Positions 9,039-18,171 of a DNA stretch of 32,440 nt are shown here, piece after piece. Below the pieces are notes generated by a model. It made no database searches. It had not been told where the DNA came from and saw nothing but the letters and a program-made list of their open reading frames with translations. The stretch spans positions 1 to 32,440 of the forward strand of contig CANFSO010000013.1 of the NCBI GenBank assembly GCA_947449895.1, given 5' to 3'. This DNA comes from Comamonadaceae bacterium. GTDB lineage: Bacteria > Pseudomonadota > Gammaproteobacteria > Burkholderiales > Burkholderiaceae_C. Each line of letters opens with the position of its first letter. Within the stretch, counting starts at the first letter, position 1. Made by a program: the position numbers and the translations under genes.

Positions 9039-10784
9039 ATGACCCTCGATAACCGCGCAACCGTGGCCGCTGTCACGACGGCACGTCGTCTACTTGAAGA
9101 AGCCGCTCGCTTGGGTGTGGACTACATCTTCACCAATTTGGGTAGCGACCACCCGGCCTTTATCGAAGCCTTTGCCCAGATTGAGATGCAGGGCGGAAAG
9201 ATGCCGCAAATCATCGTCTGCCCGCATGAGATGACCGCACTCAGTGCCGCGCACGGCTATGCCATGCGCACACGCCGGCCGCAGATGGTGCTTGTGCATG
9301 TGGACGTCGGCACACAGAACTTGGGCTGCAGCATTCACAACGCAGCGCGCGGTCGTGTTCCTGCCATCATTGTTGCCGGACTGTCCCCGGTGTCCGTCAG
9401 CGGTGAAAGAACCGGCGCTCGCACTGAGTTCATCCACTACACGCAGGACACATCGCGCCAGCACGAAATTGGGGGCCAGTACATGAAGTGGTCCTATGAA
9501 GTGCGGGCTGCGGAGATGATTGACCAAGTGCTGATGCGCGGCATGCAGTTGGCGTGCACCGTGCCTGAAGGTCCGGTCTACCTGACGGGGGCACGTGAAG
9601 TCTGGGACGAACCCGCCGTCTCGCCGCAGCAACCAGCGCTGCACTGGCAACCGGCCCAGATGGCCGGCCTGACACCCACTGCTGCGCGTGAATTGCTGAG
9701 CGCACTGGCCGCAGCGCGCAAGCCCTTGGTCATCACGAGCTACTTGGGCCGGCAGCCTGAAGCGGTAGAGCGCTTGGCAGCACTCTCGCTGCAACTGGGC
9801 TTGGCGGTGTGTGAGGTCAACCCGCAATACGTTAACTTTCCGGGCGACCACCCAAACCACATTGGCTATCGCCGCAACACGCTGGTAGACGAAGCTGACC
9901 TGATTTTGATGCTTGATGTGGATGTACCTTGGATCGTGTCACGCGTTAAACCGCGTGCCGATGCTCGGTTGTTCCACTTGGATTGCGACCCATTGAAGCC
10001 GGACCTGGGCTTCTGGCATTTCCCAGCAGAGCAGACTTGGCAGGCCGACAGCTTGGTAGCGCTCGAGCAGCTGCTGGATTTGGCGAAAACAGACATCAAT
10101 GACGATGCGCTGCACTCGGAACGAAGCGACTGGATAGCTGGCGCACGCCAACATCTAGCCTTACCCAATATGCCCGTGCCTGCGGACGGGAGCATCAGCC
10201 TACAACAAGCCTGCGAGGCCATCGCAGCGCTCGTCACCGAGAAGACGGTCATCGTCTTCGAGGAGCCAGCGGCGACTGAACGCCTGCTACACACACTGCG
10301 CATGCGACGCCCCGGCAGTTACTACGCTAACGGCGGTAGCGGACTAGGTTGGAGCATCAATGCGGCCATCGGTGTGAAACTGGCGCAGCCCAATGCGGAG
10401 GTCATCACCGTGGTTGGCGACGGCAGCTATGTGTTTGGTGTGCCCACCAGCACCTACTGGGTTGCGGAGACTTATAAGGCCCCTCAGCTGACCATCATCT
10501 TTAACAACGGCGGTTGGAATGCGCCCAAGGTCTCAACCCTGCTAGTCCACCCTGAAGGGACTGCCAAGCGTCAAGATCGTTTCTGGACGACCGTTGGCGC
10601 ACGCGCCCGTTTGGCAGATGTGGCTGCAGCCGCTGGAGGTGCTGCAGCCTTTCGGGTGAGTGAGTACGCCCAGCTCCAAACCACGCTGGAACAAGCTATG
10701 GCGATCGTCCGCGGCGGTCGCAGCGCCGTGGTCGACGTGGTGCTACCGAGCACCGCTACCCAAGTGCTGGGTCCTACGGCGTGA
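9039..10784 (+). CDS. Thiamine diphosphate-dependent enzyme, acetolactate synthase/benzoylformate decarboxylase-like, substrate unknown
   Basis: Catalytic Glu context 'CPHEMTALSAAHGYA' and ThDP/Mg motif 'VVGDGSYVFGVPTSTYWVAETYKAPQLTIIFNNGGWNAPK'; SD AGGAG upstream of ATG 9039; ORF track start 9000 is a non-ATG extension. Confidence 0.85.
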   Translation: MTLDNRATVAAVTTARRLLEEAARLGVDYIFTNLGSDHPAFIEAFAQIEMQGGKMPQIIVCPHEMTALSAAHGYAMRTRRPQMVLVHVDVGTQNLGCSIHNAARGRVPAIIVAGLSPVSVSGERTGARTEFIHYTQDTSRQHEIGGQYMKWSYEVRAAEMIDQVLMRGMQLACTVPEGPVYLTGAREVWDEPAVSPQQPALHWQPAQMAGLTPTAARELLSALAAARKPLVITSYLGRQPEAVERLAALSLQLGLAVCEVNPQYVNFPGDHPNHIGYRRNTLVDEADLILMLDVDVPWIVSRVKPRADARLFHLDCDPLKPDLGFWHFPAEQTWQADSLVALEQLLDLAKTDINDDALHSERSDWIAGARQHLALPNMPVPADGSISLQQACEAIAALVTEKTVIVFEEPAATERLLHTLRMRRPGSYYANGGSGLGWSINAAIGVKLAQPNAEVITVVGDGSYVFGVPTSTYWVAETYKAPQLTIIFNNGGWNAPKVSTLLVHPEGTAKRQDRFWTTVGARARLADVAAAAGGAAAFRVSEYAQLQTTLEQAMAIVRGGRSAVVDVVLPSTATQVLGPTA

Positions 10785-10840
10785 CGCCACCCTTTTGCCT
10801 CTTTTGAAACGCGCTTATAAAAAAAACTGGAGACCCTTTC

Positions 10841-11827
10841 ATGACCACTAGACGCATTCTTTTCATCGCCCTGTTGTTCAGTGCCAGCGCAAGCTCTTTG
10901 CCGGCGTTAGCGCAGACAGACAGCGTGGCGAATTATCCGAGTAAGCCGATCCGCATCATCGTTAACTTCCCGCCCGGTGGGACGGTGGACACGCTGAGCC
11001 GCGTCGTGGGTCAGAAACTCGCGGAAAAGTGGGGGCAAGCCGTGGTTATCGAAAATCGCACAGGTGCTGGGGGCAACATCGGCGCTCAAGCCGTGGCCGT
11101 CGCGGACCCCGATGGTTACACTTTACTGGCAACACCTCCCGGCCCGATGACGATCAACCAGAATTTGTACAAGGACATGCGCTTTGAACCCGAGAAGCTA
11201 GTCCCGATCATCATGCTGGCAAGCGTTCCTAATGTCATCACGGCGCGTGTAGACTTTCCAGCCGCTTCTGTCAAAGAGTTGATTGCCTATGTCAAAGCTA
11301 ACCCCGGCAAGGTGACTTATGCATCGCAAGGCAATGGGTCAACTTCGCACCTCACGGGTCAAATGTTTGCCAGTATGACCGGCACAAATATGCTGCACGT
11401 ACCGTTTAAAGGTGAAGGCCCGGCGCTGAATGAATTACTCGGCGGCCGCGTCGATTTGTTCATGGGCAATATTTCCGCAGTTCTCAAGTTCCAACAAGAC
11501 CAGCGCGTTAAATTTCTGGCTTTGGCCGCACCACGCCGTGGATCTATGGCACCCGGCGTTCCGACCGCAGCCGAAAGCGGTTTGCCAGACTTCGTTGCTT
11601 CCGCCTGGTTTGCGATGGCAGCACCCCCCGGCACGCCTACTGCGGTTGCGCGCAAGCTGAACGCAGCTATCGCTGAGATTCTGAAAATGTCCGATGTGCA
11701 GCAAAAATTTGTGGCGCAGGGCGCAGAGGTAGTGGGCGGATCACCAGCAGAAATGACGACCTTCATGGATACTGAGCGCGTGCGTTGGAAAAAAGTGATC
11801 GACACGGCAAATGTCAGGATTGACTAA
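10841..11827 (+). CDS. Second tripartite tricarboxylate transporter (TctC/BUG-type) substrate-binding protein
   Basis: Signal peptide + '[62 protein letters not shown]'; paralogous to the protein at 4318-5289. Confidence 0.88.
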   Translation: MTTRRILFIALLFSASASSLPALAQTDSVANYPSKPIRIIVNFPPGGTVDTLSRVVGQKLAEKWGQAVVIENRTGAGGNIGAQAVAVADPDGYTLLATPPGPMTINQNLYKDMRFEPEKLVPIIMLASVPNVITARVDFPAASVKELIAYVKANPGKVTYASQGNGSTSHLTGQMFASMTGTNMLHVPFKGEGPALNELLGGRVDLFMGNISAVLKFQQDQRVKFLALAAPRRGSMAPGVPTAAESGLPDFVASAWFAMAAPPGTPTAVARKLNAAIAEILKMSDVQQKFVAQGAEVVGGSPAEMTTFMDTERVRWKKVIDTANVRID

Positions 11828-11886
11828 AGCCTAGCGCGCTGGGCGTACACCGCTCAACTGAATGTATGGAAAATCTAGAAAGCAAA

Positions 11887-11919
11887 AAGCCCTTATAAAT
11901 CAAAGACTTATAAGGGCTT
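11887..11919 (-). terminator. Rho-independent terminator downstream of tRNA-Ser (minus), possibly bidirectional and also ending the tph operon
   Basis: Perfect 12-bp inverted repeat AAGCCCTTATAA-N9-TTATAAGGGCTT; T-run in minus orientation (plus-strand A-run at 11884-11888). Confidence 0.8.
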
Positions 11920-11927
11920 AAATACTC

Positions 11928-12017
11928 TGGCGGAAGAGGCGGGATTCGAACCCGCGGTGGGTATAACCCCACGTACGCTTTCCAGGCGTATGACTTAAAC
12001 CGCTCATCCACCCTTCC
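11928..12017 (-). tRNA. tRNA-Ser (anticodon GGA)
   Basis: Reverse complement GGAAGGGTGGATGAGCGGTTTAAGTCATACGCCTGGAAAGCGTACGTGGGGTTATACCCACCGCGGGTTCGAATCCCGCCTCTTCCGCCA; long variable arm, GGA anticodon, encoded CCA. Confidence 0.96.
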
Positions 12018-12081
12018 GCGAAGCCTCACATTATAGCAGTGGAAGTGGCTCCGTAACAGTGGTTTAAGGCATCGAACTCAT

Positions 12082-12456
12082 TCATTGATGCTCGCCTTTG
12101 AACGCGTGACTTTCAAGAACTTCCAAGCTCACGACACGGGTAGCGTAAGCATGCGTGCTTTCCAAGATGACCGGCGGTGCAACGCCGGCTGCCAGAGCTT
12201 CTTTCCAGCGATTGAGGCACAGACACCAGCGGTCGCCAGCCTTGAGGCCAGCGAAGCGCCACTGAGGCTTGGGCGTGACCAAGTCGTTGCCACGAGAAAG
12301 CGAAAAGTCCAAAAAGGCTTGCGTCATTCTGGCGCAGACGAGGTGTGAACCAGCGTCTGTTTCGTCGGTCTCGCAGCAGCCGTCACGAAAATAGCCGGTC
12401 AAAGGGTCGTAGGAGCAGGGCACCAAGGGTGTGCCCAACACGTTCAAAGTAGTCAT
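12082..12456 (-). CDS. DUF2237 family protein
   Basis: 'NVLGTPLVPCSYDPLTGYFRDGCCETDETDAGSHLVCARMTQAFLDFSLSRGNDLVTP...GLKAGDRWCLCLNRWKEAL', typical DUF2237. Confidence 0.88.
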   Translation of the reverse strand: MTTLNVLGTPLVPCSYDPLTGYFRDGCCETDETDAGSHLVCARMTQAFLDFSLSRGNDLVTPKPQWRFAGLKAGDRWCLCLNRWKEALAAGVAPPVILESTHAYATRVVSLEVLESHAFKGEHQ

Positions 12457-12460
12457 TCGC

Positions 12461-13378
12461 TTATTGTGGCGCCTTATTCACTTGCAGCATGGTCATAGCA
12501 GAGGTGATCAGGCTCGAAACTTCGGTCATGTTGCTCGGCACGATCAACGTGGTCTTGGCTTGGCTGGCGACTTGGGCGTAGGCTTCAACGGCTTTTTCGG
12601 CGACTTTCAACTGAACGGCCAATTCGCCACCTGGCTGGCGGATCGCGGCTGCGACGCGCTCAATAGCCAGGGCGGTTGCATCGGCCACTGCAGTGATGGC
12701 GCCCGCCTCACCTTGAGCGTTGTTGATCGCTGCAAGTTTGGCGCCTTCAGAGCGGGCAATGAAGGCCTCACGTTCACCAGTGGCTATGTTGATTTGCTCT
12801 TGGCGCCGACCTTCAGACGCTGCGATCAAGGCTCGCTTTTCACGTTCAGCGGTGATCTGGGACTGCATGGCCAGCAAAATTTCTTTCGGTGGAGTCAAGT
12901 CCTTGATCTCGTAACGCAGAACTTTCACACCCCAGTTCAAGGCAGCTTCATCAATGGCAGCAACAATTTGAGCATTGATGATGTTGCGTTCTTCAAAGGT
13001 CTTGTCCAACTCCAGCTTGCCAATAACGCTTCGCAAGGAAGTTTGTGCCAATTGGGTAACGGCCATGATGTAGTTAGACGAACCATAACTAGCTCGGATA
13101 GGGTCTGTGACTTGAAAGTACAAAATCCCGTCAACTTGAAGCTGCGTGTTGTCCTTGGTGATGCAGATCTGGCTTGGCACATCCAGCGGAATTTCTTTCA
13201 GGCTGTGCTTGTAGGCCACCCGGTCAATGAAGGGCACTAAAAAGTTAAGCCCTGGCGTGAGCGCTATTTGGAACTTACCAAGTCGCTCAACAACCCAAGA
13301 GTTTTGTTGGGGCACCACCTTGACAGATCGGGTGATAAAGATAACGGCGATAGCCAAGATGACAATTGCAATTTCCAT
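12461..13378 (-). CDS. SPFH/Band 7 (stomatin/prohibitin-like, QmcA-type) membrane protein
   Basis: 'SVKVVPQQNSWVVERLGKFQIALTPGLNFLVPFIDRVAYKHSLKEIPLDVPSQICITKDNTQLQVDGILYFQV' Band 7 signature; adjacent NfeD-like gene. Confidence 0.93.
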   Translation of the reverse strand: MEIAIVILAIAVIFITRSVKVVPQQNSWVVERLGKFQIALTPGLNFLVPFIDRVAYKHSLKEIPLDVPSQICITKDNTQLQVDGILYFQVTDPIRASYGSSNYIMAVTQLAQTSLRSVIGKLELDKTFEERNIINAQIVAAIDEAALNWGVKVLRYEIKDLTPPKEILLAMQSQITAEREKRALIAASEGRRQEQINIATGEREAFIARSEGAKLAAINNAQGEAGAITAVADATALAIERVAAAIRQPGGELAVQLKVAEKAVEAYAQVASQAKTTLIVPSNMTEVSSLITSAMTMLQVNKAPQ

Positions 13379-13495
13379 GGGTTCTTTCTATTTAATCTAA
13401 AAAAGCAGAAAATGACCTTTGCTGACTCAGAAGTGGACAAGTTGCGAAGACATCGTCAGAGACGAAGTAAAACATAAAGTTCAAATTTATGCGGA

Positions 13496-13924
13496 TTAAA
13501 AATGTTTTTCAACAATTAAACGCGTACCAATGACCTCTAGTATTCTGTGGGCGCCCACATTTTCAGGTTCATTGGGCCGGCGTATCGCAGTCCAGTTTGC
13601 GCCTCGATATTTAACGCTGGCTGTGCCATCAGGATTCCAACCGTAAACCATCACGGTTTCGCCAATGTCGAGGTTCAGTGCTGGGTTACTGTCTTTGGGT
13701 AGTGCAGCTTTGAGCCGTTTTTTGACAAAATACCAAATCACGACTGCGCCGCCCCCAACGGCAGCGGCGACCAGTAATTGCAAAACAACGTCTGCGCCGG
13801 CATGGGCTGCCAATGCACCCGCAGCCATGGCTGTGCTGATCATCAGCAGGAAAAAAGTGCCAGTGAGCAGTTCCGCGACCACTGCACCGCCCGCGAGTAG
13901 CCACCAAATGGTTGCAGCTGCCAT
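13496..13924 (-). CDS. NfeD-like membrane protein (partner of SPFH protein)
   Basis: N-terminal TM segments and C-terminal OB-like domain 'LNLDIGETVMVYGWNPDGTASVKYRGANWTAI'; upstream of SPFH gene on same strand. Confidence 0.85.
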   Translation of the reverse strand: MAAATIWWLLAGGAVVAELLTGTFFLLMISTAMAAGALAAHAGADVVLQLLVAAAVGGGAVVIWYFVKKRLKAALPKDSNPALNLDIGETVMVYGWNPDGTASVKYRGANWTAIRRPNEPENVGAHRILEVIGTRLIVEKHF

Positions 13925-14063
13925 GGGTTACCTCCTGTTAAGTAGAGTCTTATTTTGAAGCAAAAGAGAAGATCAGCCAAAGGTCAGGGCATTAATTCCG
14001 TACACTTTGCCCTTTTAAACGTCACAGCAATTCCCGGATCAGGCATTCAGCCCCGCGCACACC

Positions 14064-16352
14064 ATGAAATTTCGCTTCCCCATCGTCATCATTGATGAAG
14101 ACTTTCGCTCTGAAAATACCTCTGGTCTGGGGATTCGCGCGCTGGCGCAAGCCATTGAAACCGAAGGCTTTGAAGTTCTGGGTGTGACCAGTTACGGTGA
14201 CTTATCGCAGTTTGCGCAGCAGCAAAGCCGCGCCAGCGCTTTCATTTTGTCGATCGACGACGAAGAGTTCACACCCGGTCCCGATCTTGATCCGGCGGTG
14301 CTGAATTTGCGACATTTCATCGCTGAAGTCCGCCGCAAAAATTTGGATGTGCCTATCTATGTGTATGGCGAGACCAAAACCTCTCGCCACATTCCGAACG
14401 ACATCTTGCGTGAATTGCATGGCTTTATTCACATGTTTGAGGACACGCCTGAGTTTGTTGCGCGTCACATCATTCGCGAAGCCAAGAGTTATCTGGAAGG
14501 TGTGCAGCCCCCGTTTTTCAAAGCTTTGCTGGACTATGCCGAAGACGGTTCCTATTCTTGGCATTGCCCGGGCCACTCCGGCGGCGTGGCTTTTTTGAAA
14601 AGCCCGGTGGGGCAGATGTTCCACCAGTTCTTCGGTGAGAACATGTTGCGCGCTGACGTTTGCAATGCAGTAGAAGAGCTCGGTCAGTTGTTGGACCATG
14701 ACGGTGCGATTGGCGCCAGCGAGCGCAATGCAGCGCGTATTTTCAATGCAGATCACTGTTTCTTTGTCACCAATGGCACCTCCACCAGCAACAAGATTGT
14801 TTGGCATCACACCGTAGCGCCTGGCGACGTGGTCGTGGTCGATCGAAACTGCCACAAGTCGATCTTGCACGCGATCATCATGACCGGCGCGATCCCGGTG
14901 TTTTTGAAGCCGACGCGCAATCACTTTGGCATCATCGGCCCGATTCCGCAAAGTGAGTTTGAGCCTGAGGCTATCCGCGCCAAAATCGCTGCGAATCCGC
15001 TGCTCAAGGGAGTGGATGCCAGCAAGGTTAAACCGCGCGTGCTGACCTTGACGCAATCAACCTATGACGGCGTTTTGTACAACACCGAGACCATTAAGGG
15101 CATGCTGGACGGTTACATTGACAACCTCCACTTTGACGAAGCTTGGTTGCCGCATGCGGCTTTCCATCCGTTCTATGGGACGTACCACGCCATGGGAAAA
15201 AATCGAATTCGCCCCAAAGAAGCGGTGGTGTATTCAACGCAGTCTATTCACAAACTGCTCGCAGGTATCAGCCAAGCCAGCCACGTGCTGGTGCAAGATT
15301 CGCAAACAACCAAGCTCGACAGGCACCTCTTTAATGAGGCTTACCTGATGCACACCTCTACCTCGCCGCAATACAGCATCATTGCCAGCTGCGACGTGGC
15401 TGCGGCGATGATGGAGCCGCCCGGCGGCACTGCCTTGGTTGAAGAAAGCATTGCCGAGGCGTTGGACTTCCGCCGTGCCATGCGCAAGATTGACCAAGAG
15501 TACGGCGATGACTGGTGGTTCAAGGTGTGGGGCCCCGACAAGTTGGTTGATGAAGGCATTGGCGAGGCCAAGGACTGGATCATCAAGGGCGAGTCACGCA
15601 GCGCCAAGACAGCTAAAAACGGCGCCAACAACTGGCATGGTTTTGGTCAAATGGCCACCGGTTTCAACATGCTAGACCCGATCAAGTCGACCATCGTCAC
15701 GCCAGGCATGGACTTGAATGGCAAGTTCGCCAAGACAGGCATTCCGGCCAGCATCGTGACCAAATTTTTGGCCGAGCATGGCGTGATCGTTGAAAAAACG
15801 GGTCTCTACAGCTTCTTCATCATGTTCACCATCGGCATCACCAAAGGCCGCTGGAACACGCTGCTGACGGCGCTGCAGCAGTTCAAGGACGATTACGACA
15901 AGAACCAGCCGATGTGGCGCGTCTTGCCCGAGTTTTGCCAAAAGTACCCTAAGTACGAGCGCATGGGACTGACTGATTTGTGTCAGCACATCCACGCGCA
16001 GTACGCCAAGTACGACATAGCCCGTTTGACGACTGAGGTTTATTTGAGCGACCTGACGCCGGCCATGAAGCCGAGCGATGCGTATGCGCACATTGCGCAC
16101 CGCACCACAGAGCGGGTCGAGATTGATCACTTGGAAGGCCGTATCACGGTCGGCTTGGTAACGCCTTACCCACCGGGTATTCCTCTGCTGATTCCTGGTG
16201 AAGTTTTCAACAAAAAAATTGTCGATTACCTGAAGTTTGCGCGCGAGTTCAACAGCCAGTGCCCTGGTTTTGAAACAGATATCCACGGCTTGGTCGAACA
16301 GGAAGACGCGAAAGGCAAGAAGCGTTATTACGCGGACTGCGTGAAGCGCTGA
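14064..16352 (+). CDS. Orn/Lys/Arg decarboxylase (fold type I PLP, with N-terminal wing domain)
   Basis: 'WHCPGHSGGVAFLKSPVGQMFHQFFGENMLRADV', PLP-Lys context 'STQSIHKLLAGISQASHVLV', 'FVTNGTSTSNKIV'; substrate specificity not resolved. Confidence 0.93.
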   Translation: MKFRFPIVIIDEDFRSENTSGLGIRALAQAIETEGFEVLGVTSYGDLSQFAQQQSRASAFILSIDDEEFTPGPDLDPAVLNLRHFIAEVRRKNLDVPIYVYGETKTSRHIPNDILRELHGFIHMFEDTPEFVARHIIREAKSYLEGVQPPFFKALLDYAEDGSYSWHCPGHSGGVAFLKSPVGQMFHQFFGENMLRADVCNAVEELGQLLDHDGAIGASERNAARIFNADHCFFVTNGTSTSNKIVWHHTVAPGDVVVVDRNCHKSILHAIIMTGAIPVFLKPTRNHFGIIGPIPQSEFEPEAIRAKIAANPLLKGVDASKVKPRVLTLTQSTYDGVLYNTETIKGMLDGYIDNLHFDEAWLPHAAFHPFYGTYHAMGKNRIRPKEAVVYSTQSIHKLLAGISQASHVLVQDSQTTKLDRHLFNEAYLMHTSTSPQYSIIASCDVAAAMMEPPGGTALVEESIAEALDFRRAMRKIDQEYGDDWWFKVWGPDKLVDEGIGEAKDWIIKGESRSAKTAKNGANNWHGFGQMATGFNMLDPIKSTIVTPGMDLNGKFAKTGIPASIVTKFLAEHGVIVEKTGLYSFFIMFTIGITKGRWNTLLTALQQFKDDYDKNQPMWRVLPEFCQKYPKYERMGLTDLCQHIHAQYAKYDIARLTTEVYLSDLTPAMKPSDAYAHIAHRTTERVEIDHLEGRITVGLVTPYPPGIPLLIPGEVFNKKIVDYLKFAREFNSQCPGFETDIHGLVEQEDAKGKKRYYADCVKR

Positions 16353-16353
16353 T

Positions 16354-17289
16354 TTATGGGGTGGGCATGCTGGCTTCTGCGTCGCTACGGATACGCATGA
16401 AGCTGGCAAAACGCGGAATGCCGCTCTCGTTCAAGCCTCTGAACCGAAAAGTCACTGTAGAGCCAATCGGCGGGGGTGCGATGCGTTCAGCATCACTCAG
16501 TCCGGTGCCGATTTTGAAGCGCAAGGGCTTTTGCCCTGACGCGGCCGGCATTTCGACCCATAGGGCGCCCAGCGCACCCGCATATTTACCTTGGCCTAGC
16601 AAATGCCCGACGACTCTCGCTTCGGCATCCTCGTGGGTTTTGACTTTCAGCAAGTCATCGGTGCGGCCGCCGCGATAAAGCGATGCGCCGCGGTGCAGCA
16701 TCAAACCTTCACTGTTCGCCTTCACATGCTGTGTGAGCTGCTTGCGCAGTGCCTGATGGCTGGGGACTTTCCACTGAGGCACCGCCTGCACCCAAGGCTG
16801 ATGAATCTGTTGGACTAAGCTGTTGAGCGCCGGGATGCGCTCCGTGAAAGTGCCGCCATGGGCCGGCAAGTCAAACACCATGAAGCGAATGCTGTGCCAA
16901 GCAACGTCATCTGGTGTTTGTTTCCGCACGGTGGACACGGTCTGTTGAAACTCTCCACGGCCAGCCCAGAGTTCACCGTCCATAGGCACATTCGGCCAAC
17001 CAGCGGTAAACCACATGGGTGCAAAAACGGTTTCTCCACCGCGAGTCAGTAGTTTTTGGCCATCCCAGTAGCCACGCATACCGTCGTATTTTTCACTCAC
17101 CCAATAGTCCCGCAGGTCAAGCCCCGGGTGGTAGACCTTGGCCAACATCATCGGTGGATTGTTCTCGGCCGCCGACAGCGGCGAGGCAGGCGCTATCAAA
17201 AGCGCGAGAACCAGCCCGAGCGACATCAACCTCAGCCAAGCCATGCCCACCTTGGCACGGCGAGCAACGGAGGGGAGGCTGCTGTGCAT
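16354..17289 (-). CDS. ATP-dependent DNA ligase with N-terminal signal peptide (Lig E-like, predicted periplasmic)
   Basis: Adenylation motif 'SEKYDGMRGYWDG' (KxDGxR), 'PMDGELWAGRG', 'SEGLMLHRG', 'LLKVKTHEDAEARVVGH' (motif V), preceded by hydrophobic leader 'LMSLGLVLALLIAPASPLSAAEN'. Confidence 0.88.
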   Translation of the reverse strand: MHSSLPSVARRAKVGMAWLRLMSLGLVLALLIAPASPLSAAENNPPMMLAKVYHPGLDLRDYWVSEKYDGMRGYWDGQKLLTRGGETVFAPMWFTAGWPNVPMDGELWAGRGEFQQTVSTVRKQTPDDVAWHSIRFMVFDLPAHGGTFTERIPALNSLVQQIHQPWVQAVPQWKVPSHQALRKQLTQHVKANSEGLMLHRGASLYRGGRTDDLLKVKTHEDAEARVVGHLLGQGKYAGALGALWVEMPAASGQKPLRFKIGTGLSDAERIAPPPIGSTVTFRFRGLNESGIPRFASFMRIRSDAEASMPTP

Positions 17290-17295
17290 GGAGCG

Positions 17296-18093
17296 TTAGC
17301 TTTGTTCGACGGGTTCTGCAATGCCGCCGACGACATGGCTGAAACCGCCATCGACGTAGGTGATTTCAGCCGTCACGCCACTCGCCAAATCGCTCATCAG
17401 AAACGCTGCGACGTTACCAACTTCGTCAATCGTCACGTTGCGGCGAATCGGCGAGGCCGCAGCCACTGCGCCCAGAATTTTGCTGAACCCGGCAATGCCG
17501 CTGGCCGCCAGCGTCTTGATCGGTCCGGCGCTGATGCCGTTGACGCGCATGCCCTTGGGGCCCATGGACTCGGCCATGTAGCGTACCGAGGCCTCCAGAC
17601 TGGCCTTGGCCAAACCCATCGTGTTGTAGTTGGGCAGCACGCGCAGCGCACCCAAGTAGGTCAGCGTCAGCAGCGCTGATTTTTTGTTCAGGTAGGGCAG
17701 GGCGGCTTTGGCCATGGCCGGAAAGCTGTAGGCGCTGATGTCATGCGCGACCTTGAAGCCTTCGCGCGACAGACCTTCTAAAAAGTCACCGGCAATCGAT
17801 TCGCGTGGGGCGTAGCCAATCGAGTGAACAAAGCCGTCGAAGGTCGGCCAGTGGGCTGACAGGTCACCGAACAACTTCTCGATTTGCGCGTCGTCACCGA
17901 CGTCGCAATCAAAGATCAGAGTCGAGTCGAAGTCGGCTGCAAATTCGGTGATGCGGCCTTTGAAGCGCTCACCCACGTAGCTGAACGCCAGCTCGGCACC
18001 TTGTGCGTGGCAGGCCTTGGCGATGCCGTAGGCGATCGAGCGGTTCGACAGCACGCCGGTGATCAGCAGTTTTTTGCCAGTCAAAAATCCCAT
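17296..18093 (-). CDS. fabI: Enoyl-[acyl-carrier-protein] reductase (NADH)
   Basis: '[42 protein letters not shown]', '[12 protein letters not shown]', '[45 protein letters not shown]'. Confidence 0.96.
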   Translation of the reverse strand: MGFLTGKKLLITGVLSNRSIAYGIAKACHAQGAELAFSYVGERFKGRITEFAADFDSTLIFDCDVGDDAQIEKLFGDLSAHWPTFDGFVHSIGYAPRESIAGDFLEGLSREGFKVAHDISAYSFPAMAKAALPYLNKKSALLTLTYLGALRVLPNYNTMGLAKASLEASVRYMAESMGPKGMRVNGISAGPIKTLAASGIAGFSKILGAVAAASPIRRNVTIDEVGNVAAFLMSDLASGVTAEITYVDGGFSHVVGGIAEPVEQS

Positions 18094-18171
18094 GTTCTTA
18101 TTCCAATCAAGTTTTTGTTGGCCGTCACCGTTCGCCCAGAACGGGACAGATAGTTAAGGCAGAATTGTCGC

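Noticed and set aside
9090-9860. 256-aa minus-strand ORF inside the ThDP enzyme gene
   Set aside because: Opposite a well-supported ThDP enzyme with cofactor motifs; no independent support.
3109-12017. Classic integrative island with att direct repeats and integrase
   Set aside because: No integrase or transposase gene and no duplicated tRNA 3' end found by eye; only the tRNA bracketing is retained as a tentative finding.
12431-13240. 269-aa plus-strand ORF overlapping the SPFH and DUF2237 genes
   Set aside because: Antisense to a clear Band 7 protein; no domain recognisable; probable codon-bias artefact.
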